NCBI GenBank assembly: GCA_902775475.1
Contig: CACYME010000027.1
Location: 1-43,251, forward strand
Source of the DNA: an uncultured Prevotellaceae bacterium
GTDB lineage: Bacteria; Bacteroidota; Bacteroidia; Bacteroidales; Bacteroidaceae
Reading direction: 5' to 3'
DNA length: 43,251 nt
Shown here: positions 1-6,552 of the stretch, piece by piece
Layout: every line of letters starts with the position of its first letter
How positions within the stretch are numbered: position 1 is the first letter of the stretch
Position numbers and translations under genes: made by a program
Notes under the pieces: model-generated
Seen by the model: the letters and a program-made list of their open reading frames with translations, nothing else
Databases searched by the model: none
Told to the model about the DNA's origin: nothing

Positions 1-29
1 AGGGCTGAATCCTCAAAGGAATCAGCCCT
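1..29. terminator. Hairpin downstream of the endonuclease I gene
   Basis: A 12-bp stem with one mismatch (AGGGCTGAATCC pairing with GGAATCAGCCCT) closes a 5-nt loop. It lies about 50 nt past the stop of the minus-strand endonuclease gene. A short T run follows on the plus strand; the minus-strand tail is outside the window. It is a plausible bidirectional terminator. Confidence 0.5.
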
Positions 30-81
30 GAATTTTTCGACCTCTCATGCACACATACACGCGCACACGAGAGCTCAAGTT

Positions 82-666
82 TTAGCGGACACCAATAATA
101 TAGAACATGCTGCGGGCCACGTCGCCCTTGTACTCGTCGGCAGGCTCGAAGGCCACGCCGCTGTAGCCGGGGGTGATGCTGGTGCCCAGGGTGGAGCCGT
201 TGGACGACCGGTAATTGTTCTTCGCGCCAGCGGTGTATTTCACCTCGGCAAAGGGATAGGCCGAACGCCGTCCGTTCACGTAGCCGTCAACGGGATAGAC
301 GTGGAAGAGGTCGCTCTTTGGCGTGCCGCTGCCAAACCAGCTCTGACACCAGAGGTGCTCCTTGTTCCAGGTGTCGCCTTCCTGGCTGTAGGAGCCGGTA
401 TCGTCGATGTCCCAGTGCTTGGAGGAATAGATGTCGATGAGCTTTCCGTCGCTGTCGCCGTCGGTGTCGGGATAGGCATAGACCAGCTCTTTGTAGCTTT
501 TGACGGTGTGGTCCTTGATGATGTTGTGCAGGGCGGCCCTTAGCTCCTGGCCGGTCTTACCCTGGGCGCGGTCGTAGTAGCCGCTGGGAATCTGTGCCCA
601 CAGCATGCCTCCTGCCAGCAGGGTGAGCAGGGTGAGCAGGGTTAGACGTTTAGAAAAGTGGTTCAT
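82..666 (-). CDS. Secreted endonuclease I family nuclease, C-terminally truncated
   Basis: This 194-aa protein is a secreted His-Me finger nuclease of the endonuclease I family (non-specific DNA/RNA cleavage outside the cytoplasm). Residues 1-24 form a signal peptide (basic start, LTLLTLLTLLAGGMLWAQ). Family landmarks follow in order: NKEHLWCQSWFG (catalytic His; the usual Pro after W is Cys), KSDLFHVYPVDGYVNGRRS, and FEPADEYKGDVARSMFYI. The frame stops right there, where relatives normally run on for roughly 80-100 more residues, so the C-terminal part is missing. The remaining 81 nt of the window shows no homologous continuation. I chose the ATG at 666 because the longer frame uses a TTG and would put charged residues before the signal peptide. 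It lies 22 nt after the flavodiiron stop, so co-transcription is likely. Whether it is active is unknown. Confidence 0.8.
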   Translation of the reverse strand: MNHFSKRLTLLTLLTLLAGGMLWAQIPSGYYDRAQGKTGQELRAALHNIIKDHTVKSYKELVYAYPDTDGDSDGKLIDIYSSKHWDIDDTGSYSQEGDTWNKEHLWCQSWFGSGTPKSDLFHVYPVDGYVNGRRSAYPFAEVKYTAGAKNNYRSSNGSTLGTSITPGYSGVAFEPADEYKGDVARSMFYIIGVR

Positions 667-688
667 AGTAATGTTTGTTTTTAATGAG

Positions 689-1897
689 TTATTCTTTCGC
701 AAGCCGTTCGGCCATGGCGCGTCCGAGGGCCTGGCACTGGGCGGTCGTCTCGGGGGTGAGGCTCTGGCGAATCTCCACGGGCTGGCCCACCACGTCGTAG
801 TGCAGGCGCTCGTCGTTCCAGCGCTGAATCTCGGCCACGGCCTTCGATGCCCAGCCGAAGCTGCCGAAGAAGCCGAAGAGGCGACCCTTGATGTCCTTCT
901 GCGACAGCTCGTCGAGCAGCACGTTCATCTCGTGGTAGAGACCCGTGTTATAGGTGGGAGCGCCGACGATGAGGCCGCGGTAGCGGAACACGTCGCGGAT
1001 GATGTAGCTGTGGTTCGTCTTCGAGACGTTGTGCATCACGATGTTCTTCACGCCGGCCTCGGCGGCAGCGGTGGCGATGACCTCGGCGGCACGCTCGGTG
1101 TTGCCGTACATCGTGCCGTAGCAGATGACGAGCCCCGGCTCGGCCTCGTAGCGCGACAGACGGTCGTAGACGGCGATGACGCGCTGCACGTGCTCATGCC
1201 ACACGGGGCCGTGGGTGGCGCAGATGTAGTCCACCTGCACGCCGGCCAGCTTCTTCAGGGCCATCTGCACGGGCGTGCCATACTTGCCCACGATGTTCGA
1301 GTAGTAGCGCTCCATCTCGGCCCAGAAGTCCTGGCAGTTCATCTGCCCGTCGACCACGGCGCCATTCAGCGCCCCGAAGCAGCCGAAGGCATCGCCGCTG
1401 AAGAGGACGGTTTGTTGCTGTGATACAGCAACAGACGGAACGCAGACGGTCATCATCGTCTCGGGCCAGTGGACCATCGGGGTGAGGACGAACTGCAGCT
1501 GCAGGGCGCCGAGGGCGAGGGTGTCGCCGTTCTTCACCTCCATGAGGCCGTCGGTGAGGTGATAGAAGCCGCCGAGCATGTCGAAGGTCTTCTTGTTGCC
1601 GATGATTTGCACATTGGGGTAGTACTTGCGGATGAGGGCCAGCGAGCCGCTGTGGTCGGGCTCCATGTGGTTCACCACGAGGTAGTCGAGGGGGCGGTCG
1701 CCGAGCACCTCGCGGATGTTCTCGATGAAGGGCATGAAGAAGTCCACCTCGACGGTGTCCACGAGGCAGGTCTTCTCGTCGTCAATCAAATAGGCGTTGT
1801 AGCTCACGCCGGCGGGCAGGGGCCAAAGGCCCTCGAAGAGCGTCTTGTTGCGGTCGTTCACGCCGACGTAGTAAACCTTTTCTAAAATTTTTTTCAT
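689..1897 (-). CDS. FprA-type flavodiiron protein (O2/NO reductase)
   Basis: This 402-aa cytoplasmic flavodiiron protein reduces O2 to water and/or NO to N2O. The N-terminal two thirds is a metallo-beta-lactamase-like diiron domain. Its ligand motifs are visible: NHMEPDHSG (H-x-E-x-D-H) near residue 80, GDAFG near residue 168 and ATHGPVW near residue 228. The C-terminal third is a flavodoxin domain with the FMN phosphate loop YGTMYGNTERAA near residue 260. Length is normal for the two-domain A-type. No rubredoxin or flavin-reductase extension is present, so electrons must come from separate carriers. The start at 1897 gives MKKILEKVYYVG, the usual N-terminus. The region directly upstream is the end of the S23 cassette (13 nt away), so the native promoter has probably been displaced or altered. 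Confidence 0.93.
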   Translation of the reverse strand: MKKILEKVYYVGVNDRNKTLFEGLWPLPAGVSYNAYLIDDEKTCLVDTVEVDFFMPFIENIREVLGDRPLDYLVVNHMEPDHSGSLALIRKYYPNVQIIGNKKTFDMLGGFYHLTDGLMEVKNGDTLALGALQLQFVLTPMVHWPETMMTVCVPSVAVSQQQTVLFSGDAFGCFGALNGAVVDGQMNCQDFWAEMERYYSNIVGKYGTPVQMALKKLAGVQVDYICATHGPVWHEHVQRVIAVYDRLSRYEAEPGLVICYGTMYGNTERAAEVIATAAAEAGVKNIVMHNVSKTNHSYIIRDVFRYRGLIVGAPTYNTGLYHEMNVLLDELSQKDIKGRLFGFFGSFGWASKAVAEIQRWNDERLHYDVVGQPVEIRQSLTPETTAQCQALGRAMAERLAKE

Positions 1898-1910
1898 TGT
1901 TTTTTTTGTT

Positions 1911-1942
1911 AATGAGGAATGAGGGATGAGAAATGAGAAATG
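1911..1942 (+). repeat. Left 7-bp-periodic terminal repeat of the S23 cassette
   Basis: Consecutive units AATGAGG, AATGAGG, GATGAGA, AATGAGA, AATGGA have a 7-nt period. The tract is the inverted partner of 2360-2392. Confidence 0.8.
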
Positions 1943-1963
1943 GATAGTTTTGCCGTTGACTGA

Positions 1964-2362
1964 CTACCGAGTGTTCTCCAAGTTCTTCTTCGTCGTTCCT
2001 GTTACTTTTACTAAAATATTTATGATTTCTTCAATGTCATTGATGATTGATTCATGTTCTTTGTCACTGAGCGTGCCACCTGCATGAAGTCGATGTAACC
2101 AGAACCTCGTTTCATTAGCTTCCTTGAGGGCTATAGTCATTTTCGTCAGAAAATCGGCCTTGGTTTGTGCGTATTGGCCTTCGGCGGTATTTGCTCCAAT
2201 GCTTGTCCCGCTTCTTTTCACTTGCTTTAATTCTACTATTTGGTTATTACACCTTCTTTCATTCAAGAGGTATGAGTACATCTTGATGATTCTGTCAGCA
2301 AAGTGCTCAGTTTTCTCGACTATGACGTTCTGTCTCTTCTCCTCCATTGCAAGTCTATTCAT
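1964..2362 (-). CDS. Four-helix-bundle protein (S23 / 23S rRNA intervening-sequence family)
   Basis: This 132-aa small helical protein matches the S23/IVP four-helix-bundle family. Visible family features are the central VKRSGTSIGANTAEGQYAQTKADF segment (split here as VKRSGTSIGANTAEG then QYAQTKADF), followed by KEANETRFWLHRL and a C-terminal helix EIINILVKVTGTTKKN. Relatives are encoded inside 23S rRNA intervening sequences and include Avd, the accessory protein of diversity-generating retroelements; their molecular role is unclear, with nucleic-acid binding suspected. The gene sits alone inside an inverted-repeat-bounded unit, and its ATG lies within the inner end of the right repeat. A later in-frame Met (residue 6) is an alternative start. 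Base composition is lower in GC than both neighbours, which suggests transfer. No reverse transcriptase or rRNA lies nearby. Confidence 0.88.
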   Translation of the reverse strand: MNRLAMEEKRQNVIVEKTEHFADRIIKMYSYLLNERRCNNQIVELKQVKRSGTSIGANTAEGQYAQTKADFLTKMTIALKEANETRFWLHRLHAGGTLSDKEHESIINDIEEIINILVKVTGTTKKNLENTR

Positions 2363-2392
2363 TTCTCATTTCTCATACCTCATTTCTCATTT
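2360..2392 (-). repeat. Right 7-bp-periodic terminal repeat of the S23 cassette
   Basis: Read on the minus strand, the units are ATGAGAA, ATGAGGT, ATGAGAA, ATGAGAA. It is inverted relative to 1911-1942. The pfkB stop codon (2373-2375) and its last residues (QMRNEV) are encoded inside it. Confidence 0.8.
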
Positions 2393-3323
2393 GCTCGGCC
2401 AGTTGTTGCCCGAACTCCTGGCTGACGCTATTGCTGATACTCTGACAGACGTTGGCTGAGAACTGCTGTGCGCAGGCGATGATGTTGTCCCATTGCTCTT
2501 CGCTGAGGCCCTGCTCGATGGTGCTGCGGGTGATGCCGTAGCGGATGAGGCCGTAGGCGAAGCCGGCGTTGAAGTTGTCGCCGGCGCCGATGGTGCTCAC
2601 GATGCCCTCGGTCAGCGGCACGGGGTACTGCTTCTTCAGTCCGCCGTCGGCACGCAGCTCCACGGGCTGGTCACCCTGCGTGCAGATGAACTTGCGGGTG
2701 TAGAAGGCTATCTGCGTGCGGTAGATAGCGTCGGGGTCGCTCTTGCGGAACATCACCTCGAAGTCCTCCGTCGAACCGCGCACGATGTCGGCCAGCTCCA
2801 GGTTCTCCAGGATGTTGGGCGTGAGCTTCATCACCTCGTTGCGATGCGAGGCACGGAAGTTCACGTCGTAGTAGAGGATGGCCCCATGCTGGCGGGCATA
2901 CTCCAGGAATCCCACCACCTGCGGACGGATGACGGGGTTGACGGCGTAGTAGGAGCCGAAGAGCACGATGTCGTCGGGCTGCACGTCGGGGTAGCTGAAC
3001 TCCAGCCGGTCGTTGGGATGGTCCTTGTAGAAGATGTATTCCGCGTCGTTCTGCTCGTTGAGGAATGCCAGCGAGATGGGCGACTTCGAGTCGGGATAGA
3101 CGTAGACGCACGAGGCATCGACGCCATTGTCCCGGAGGAAGCTGATGATGCCCTGACCCACGCGGTCGTTGCCTGTCTCGCTGATGAACGATGCCTTGAT
3201 GCCTGAGCGCCCCAGCGAGATGAGGGCGTTGAAGACTGAGCCGCCGGGCACGGCGCCGATGGGCTGGCTGTCCCTGAAAATGATGTCGAGAACGGTCTCT
3301 CCTATTCCGATAACTTTCCGCAT
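2373..3323 (-). CDS. PfkB-family carbohydrate kinase (fructokinase-like)
   Basis: This 316-aa ribokinase-fold enzyme phosphorylates a sugar, probably fructose or a related monosaccharide, with ATP in the cytoplasm. The N-terminal GIGETVLDIIF and PGGSVFNALISLGR form the substrate side. The catalytic signature STIGAGDNFNAGFAYGL near residue 245 contains the GAGD anion hole and the catalytic Asp. Length is normal. The C-terminal six residues and the stop come from the terminal repeat of the S23 cassette, so the native C-terminus has been replaced or trimmed by a few residues. The gene is divergent from dcuB and has its own -7 box. The substrate cannot be fixed from sequence. Confidence 0.88.
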   Translation of the reverse strand: MRKVIGIGETVLDIIFRDSQPIGAVPGGSVFNALISLGRSGIKASFISETGNDRVGQGIISFLRDNGVDASCVYVYPDSKSPISLAFLNEQNDAEYIFYKDHPNDRLEFSYPDVQPDDIVLFGSYYAVNPVIRPQVVGFLEYARQHGAILYYDVNFRASHRNEVMKLTPNILENLELADIVRGSTEDFEVMFRKSDPDAIYRTQIAFYTRKFICTQGDQPVELRADGGLKKQYPVPLTEGIVSTIGAGDNFNAGFAYGLIRYGITRSTIEQGLSEEQWDNIIACAQQFSANVCQSISNSVSQEFGQQLAEQMRNEV

Positions 3324-3359
3324 GCGATGAGATTTGCTGTTTTCTTGGAATTACGCCTG

Positions 3360-3367
3360 CAAAATTA
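3360..3367 (-). promoter_or_regulatory. -7 box of the pfkB-family gene
   Basis: On the minus strand this reads TAATTTTG, matching the Bacteroidota -7 consensus TAnnTTTG. It lies about 37 nt upstream of the ATG at 3323, with a T-rich -33 region behind it. Confidence 0.6.
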
Positions 3368-3412
3368 GCAAAAAAAAATGGCAAAAAAGACGATATTTCT
3401 ACATTTTTTTGC

Positions 3413-3420
3413 TAACTTTG
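3413..3420 (+). promoter_or_regulatory. -7 box of dcuB
   Basis: TAACTTTG matches TAnnTTTG and lies 46 nt before the dcuB ATG. Together with the minus-strand box at 3360-3367 it forms a compact divergent promoter region. Confidence 0.6.
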
Positions 3421-3466
3421 TGGCCGAAACAGCTAAGCCACCTAAAAACCTAAAAATAATACGCGT

Positions 3467-4813
3467 ATGTCTCTATTAATGATTCTTCAGCTGCTCATCG
3501 TGCTGCTGGCCCTCTGGGTGGGCTCGCGCTACGGCAGCCTGGCGCTGGGCGCCATCTCAGGCATTGGCCTGGCCATCCTCGTTTTCTGTTTCGGACTGAA
3601 GCCCGGCACGCCGCCGACCGACGTCATCTACATCATCATCGCCGCCGTCACCTGTGCCGGCGTCATGCAGGCATCGGGCGGCATGGACTGGCTCATCCAG
3701 ATTGCTGAGCGGCTGCTGCGCAAGCACCCCGACCGCATCACCTTCCTGGCCCCGCTGTGCACCTTCTTCCTGACGGTGCTCGTCGGCACGGGCCACGTGG
3801 TCTACACGCTCATGCCCATCATCTGCGACATCGCCCTGAAGAAGGGCATCCGCCCGGAGCGTCCCTGCGGCGTGGCGTCGATAGCCTCGCAGGTGGGCAT
3901 CACCTGTTCGCCCATCGCCGCCGCCGTGGTGGCCTTCGTCACGATTTCTAATGCCAACGGCTTCAACATCACCATCCCCCGCGTGCTGATGATTAGCATC
4001 CCGGCCTGCGTCATCGGACTGATGGCCGCCGCATTCGCCAGCTATCACCGCGGTCTCGACCTCGACAAGGACCCGCAGTTCCAGGCAAGGATCAAGGACC
4101 CCGAGCAGCGTGCCTACATCTACGGCTCGAACGCCACCACGCTCGACAAGGAGATTCCGCAGTCGGCCAAGAACGCCGTGTTCGTCTTCCTCGCCGCGCT
4201 GGGCGTCATCGTCCTGTTCGCCATTGTTCCCAGCCTGCTGCCCTCGTGGAACGGCCAGTCGCTGAAGATGAACATCGTCATCCAGATTGTGATGATCTGT
4301 GCCGCCGCACTGATGATCATCTTCTGCAAGGCACAGCCTAAGAAGGCCGTGGCCGGCCCCGTGTGGCAGAGCGGCATGGTGGCCGTGGTGGCCATCTACG
4401 GCATCGCGTGGATGGCCGACACCTATTTCTCGAACTACATGCCCGAGATTCAGGCCATCCTCACCGACATCGTGAAAGACTATCCCTGGGCCATCGCCAT
4501 CGTGTTCTTCCTCGTCTCGGTGCTCATCAACTCGCAGGGAGCCGTCGTCGTGTCGATGCTGCCGCTGGCCTATTCGCTCGGCATCGACGGGTGGGTGCTC
4601 CTCGGCGTGCTGCCCTCGGTCTATGGCTACTTCTTCATCCCCAACTATCCCAGCGACATCGCCACGGTGAACTTCGACCGCTCGGGCACCACCGTCATCG
4701 GCAAGTATCTGCTCAACCACTCGTTCATGATGCCGGGCCTCATCTGCGTCGTCACCAGCACGCTCGTGGCCTACGGCCTTGCCGCCCTGTTCCACTCGTT
4801 TGGCATGTACTAA
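3467..4813 (+). CDS. dcuB: Anaerobic C4-dicarboxylate transporter DcuB
   Basis: This 448-aa inner-membrane protein exchanges C4-dicarboxylates (fumarate, malate, aspartate in; succinate out) in anaerobic metabolism. Many hydrophobic segments run along its length. Recalled E. coli DcuB landmarks match closely: MQASGGMDWLIQIAERLLRKHP, split as MQASGG near residue 67 and IQIAERLLRKHP just after; GTGHVVYT near residue 106; IRPERP near residue 131; LDLDKDPQFQ in the central loop; FDRSGTTVIGKY near the C-terminus. These resemble DcuB more than DcuA. The downstream esterase gene starts 4 nt after the stop, so the two are probably one transcript. It fits succinate export coupled to the KorAB/reductive TCA metabolism of Bacteroidales. 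Confidence 0.93.
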   Translation: MSLLMILQLLIVLLALWVGSRYGSLALGAISGIGLAILVFCFGLKPGTPPTDVIYIIIAAVTCAGVMQASGGMDWLIQIAERLLRKHPDRITFLAPLCTFFLTVLVGTGHVVYTLMPIICDIALKKGIRPERPCGVASIASQVGITCSPIAAAVVAFVTISNANGFNITIPRVLMISIPACVIGLMAAAFASYHRGLDLDKDPQFQARIKDPEQRAYIYGSNATTLDKEIPQSAKNAVFVFLAALGVIVLFAIVPSLLPSWNGQSLKMNIVIQIVMICAAALMIIFCKAQPKKAVAGPVWQSGMVAVVAIYGIAWMADTYFSNYMPEIQAILTDIVKDYPWAIAIVFFLVSVLINSQGAVVVSMLPLAYSLGIDGWVLLGVLPSVYGYFFIPNYPSDIATVNFDRSGTTVIGKYLLNHSFMMPGLICVVTSTLVAYGLAALFHSFGMY

Positions 4814-4817
4814 GAAA

Positions 4818-5831
4818 ATGGAAAACCCCTACGTGAAGCAGTTCCCCGAACTGCTGAAAGACAAGAAACTGCTCTATGTCCACGGCTTCGCCTCCAGTGG
4901 ACAGTCTGGTACGGTGCGCCGTCTGCGCACCGTCTTCCCCAACGCCACCGTCCTGGCCCCCGACCTGCCCATCCACCCCGAGGAGGCCATCGCCCTGCTC
5001 CGCCGCATTTGCGACGAGGAGCGTCCCGACATCATCCTGGGCACGTCGATGGGCGGCATGTACACCGAACAGCTGCGCGGCTTCGACCGCATCTGCACCA
5101 ACCCCGCCCTGTGCATCGCTGACACGATGCACGAGCATGGCATGACGGGCACGCAGACGTTCCAGAACCCGCGACAGGACGGCGTGCAGTCGTTCTATGT
5201 GGACAAGGCGCTGGTGAAGGAATACCGGCAGGTGTCGGAGCGTCGCTTCGAGGGACTCGACGACGATGACCGCCAGCGTGTCTACGGCCTCTTTGGCGAC
5301 CGCGACGACCTGGTGCACACCTTCGACCTCTTCCACGAGCACTATCCGCAGGCCATCAGCTTCCACGGCGAGCACCGCATGGACGACCGCTCGTTCATGC
5401 ACTCGGTGCTGCCCGTCATCCGCTGGATTGACGACCGCCAGGAAGGCCGCGAACGCCCTATTATATATATAGGTATAGAGGCCTCGGCCCCCTCCCACCT
5501 CCTCCAGCAGGGTGAGGCCGCGCCCTTCCCCTCGTTCCAGAAGGCGGTGCGCCTGCTCATCGAGCGCTATCAGGTATTCTTCGTAGCCCCGGCCCTCTCC
5601 TCCCGCCTGTCCGCCTATGCCACGACATCGTCGTGGCTCACCGAGCACGTCAACGTACCGGCCTGGGGGCACACCGTGTTCACCAACCAGCGCCACCTGC
5701 TCTACGGCGACTACCTCATCGAGACCGCCAAGACCGAAGGGGCCATGGCCACCACCATCGAGCTGGGCAGCGACACGTTCAAGACCTGGGACGACATCAT
5801 CGAATACTTCGACCGCCTGGGCGGACAGTAG
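4818..5831 (+). CDS. YqiA/YcfP-like alpha/beta hydrolase fused to a HAD 5'-nucleotidase-like C-terminus
   Basis: This 337-aa predicted cytoplasmic protein has two parts. Residues about 15-200 resemble YqiA/YcfP esterases: LLYVHGFASSGQSGT (oxyanion/HG region), LGTSMGGMYTEQL (G-x-S-x-G nucleophile elbow), FGDRDDLVHT (acid) and EHRMDDRS (probable His). Residues about 215-337 resemble the end of HAD-type 5'(3')-deoxyribonucleotidases: SSWLTEHVNVPAW, VFTNQRHLLYGDYLIE, then a tail with TWDDIIEYF. The DxDxT nucleophile motif of HAD enzymes is not evident at the start of this half (IIYIGIEAS), so phosphatase activity is doubtful. I chose the ATG at 4818, 4 nt after dcuB, over an upstream ATG inside dcuB. 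The substrate is unknown. Confidence 0.75.
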   Translation: MENPYVKQFPELLKDKKLLYVHGFASSGQSGTVRRLRTVFPNATVLAPDLPIHPEEAIALLRRICDEERPDIILGTSMGGMYTEQLRGFDRICTNPALCIADTMHEHGMTGTQTFQNPRQDGVQSFYVDKALVKEYRQVSERRFEGLDDDDRQRVYGLFGDRDDLVHTFDLFHEHYPQAISFHGEHRMDDRSFMHSVLPVIRWIDDRQEGRERPIIYIGIEASAPSHLLQQGEAAPFPSFQKAVRLLIERYQVFFVAPALSSRLSAYATTSSWLTEHVNVPAWGHTVFTNQRHLLYGDYLIETAKTEGAMATTIELGSDTFKTWDDIIEYFDRLGGQ

Positions 5832-5855
5832 CACCCAGCGGCGAAAACTCTCTGA

Positions 5856-5899
5856 GAAGGGGCGACGGAATAGGCCTATTGCCATTCCGTCGCCCCTTC
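5856..5899 (+). terminator. Strong hairpin after the esterase gene
   Basis: A perfect 16-bp stem (GAAGGGGCGACGGAAT with ATTCCGTCGCCCCTTC) closes a 12-nt loop, 24 nt after the stop. No long T run follows on the plus strand, so it may act as a transcript-end stabiliser or a weak intrinsic terminator. Confidence 0.6.
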
Positions 5900-5929
5900 A
5901 CTGCTTGGCCGAAGGCTAAACCTGGCCAT

Positions 5930-6400
5930 TGTCGCCCTCTGATTTTGTCAAGATTCATGACAGTTTGGTTTTTCTCGATTTTTTACAAAAAAAATTTTCA
6001 TTCTATGCAAAAAACTTGCGCATTTTCGTCCGTTTGTGCAGCTTTTCGCCGTCAGCGAAGCCTTTTTTTTGCCCAAATTCCTGCACATACCTGTCTTTTT
6101 GTGCAATAATCGCCTCAAATTTTGCTTCGAACCCCGTTTCTGTAAGCACGCCAAATTTTCAAAAGTCAACGCCGCAGAAAAATTTGGCGTTGACTTTTTT
6201 CAGCCATCCGTTCGTTTCTCTGTCCGTTTTAGTTCCAACATTCTGTCTGTCAATGTTTTACTAAAAACGCTCAAAACCCGCTTATTTTCGTCCAAAAGAT
6301 TTTTCATGCAGAATTCTCGAGTTTTGAGGGCCTTTAATTCTCATTTTTGCGCAATTTTGTCAATCTTTTTCAAAATTTTAGGGAAGGTAAATTTTGCCAA
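5930..6400 (+). repeat. Dispersed long repeat, copy 1 (diverged)
   Basis: This AT-rich non-coding stretch aligns over its central ~250 bp (about 6080-6330) with the two other copies at 17369-17834 and 33839-34303. The conserved core is 6141-6204. Its 13-bp stem B (6161-6173 with 6186-6198, followed by TTTTTT) is intact. The competing stem A is shortened to about 11 bp by changes in the loop-side arm. The rest is much more diverged than copies 2 and 3, and its outer limits are uncertain. Open frames here are short and broken between frames, so I do not call a gene. Confidence 0.7.
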
Positions 6401-6468
6401 TTAACTCCTTTAAGTATGAGAATACAGAACCCCACCCCTACCCCATTCCCGAGCTCCGCTCACCTACC

Positions 6469-6526
6469 CGTTCAGCCGAATTTGCAATTCGGCTGCCGTG
6501 AGTATAAGCATTTACAATGCGCTCAA
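6469..6526 (+). repeat. REP-like composite palindrome, copy 1
   Basis: The palindrome CAGCCGAATTTGCAATTCGGCTG (split as CAGCCGAATTT / GCAATTCGGCTG) is followed by a second small palindrome, GCATT-tac-AATGC, at about 6509-6521. The first 28 nt recur, inverted and with one mismatch, at 17339-17366. Together they look like a two-hairpin REP/BIME-type unit. No RAYT transposase lies in the window. Confidence 0.65.
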
Positions 6527-6552
6527 CGATTCCAGGAACATCCAGCACCGGA

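Larger units (their letters stand above)
1911..2392. mobile_element. Inverted-repeat-bounded S23/four-helix-bundle cassette (proposed)
   Basis: A 482-bp unit holds one gene between two inverted 31-33 bp tracts, each made of 7-bp units close to ATGAGAA. The left tract (1911-1942) and the reverse complement of the right tract (2360-2392) differ at about 2 of 31 positions. The interior is visibly more AT-rich than the flavodiiron and PfkB genes on either side. The right end is read as the last codons and stop of pfkB; the left end lies 13 nt upstream of the flavodiiron start. The layout recalls 23S rRNA intervening sequences, which pair at their ends and encode an S23 protein. That this unit is mobile is inference. 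Confidence 0.55.

Noticed and set aside
605-1423. Long plus-strand frame of 272 codons opposite the flavodiiron gene
   Set aside because: A shadow of the GC-rich codon pattern of the minus-strand gene, with Val/Leu/His-rich antisense composition. The same applies to the other long antisense frames, such as those over speA, korA, dnaA, murF-alr and infB.
1964-2362. S23-family gene as Avd of a diversity-generating retroelement
   Set aside because: No reverse transcriptase, template repeat or variable repeat is present nearby.
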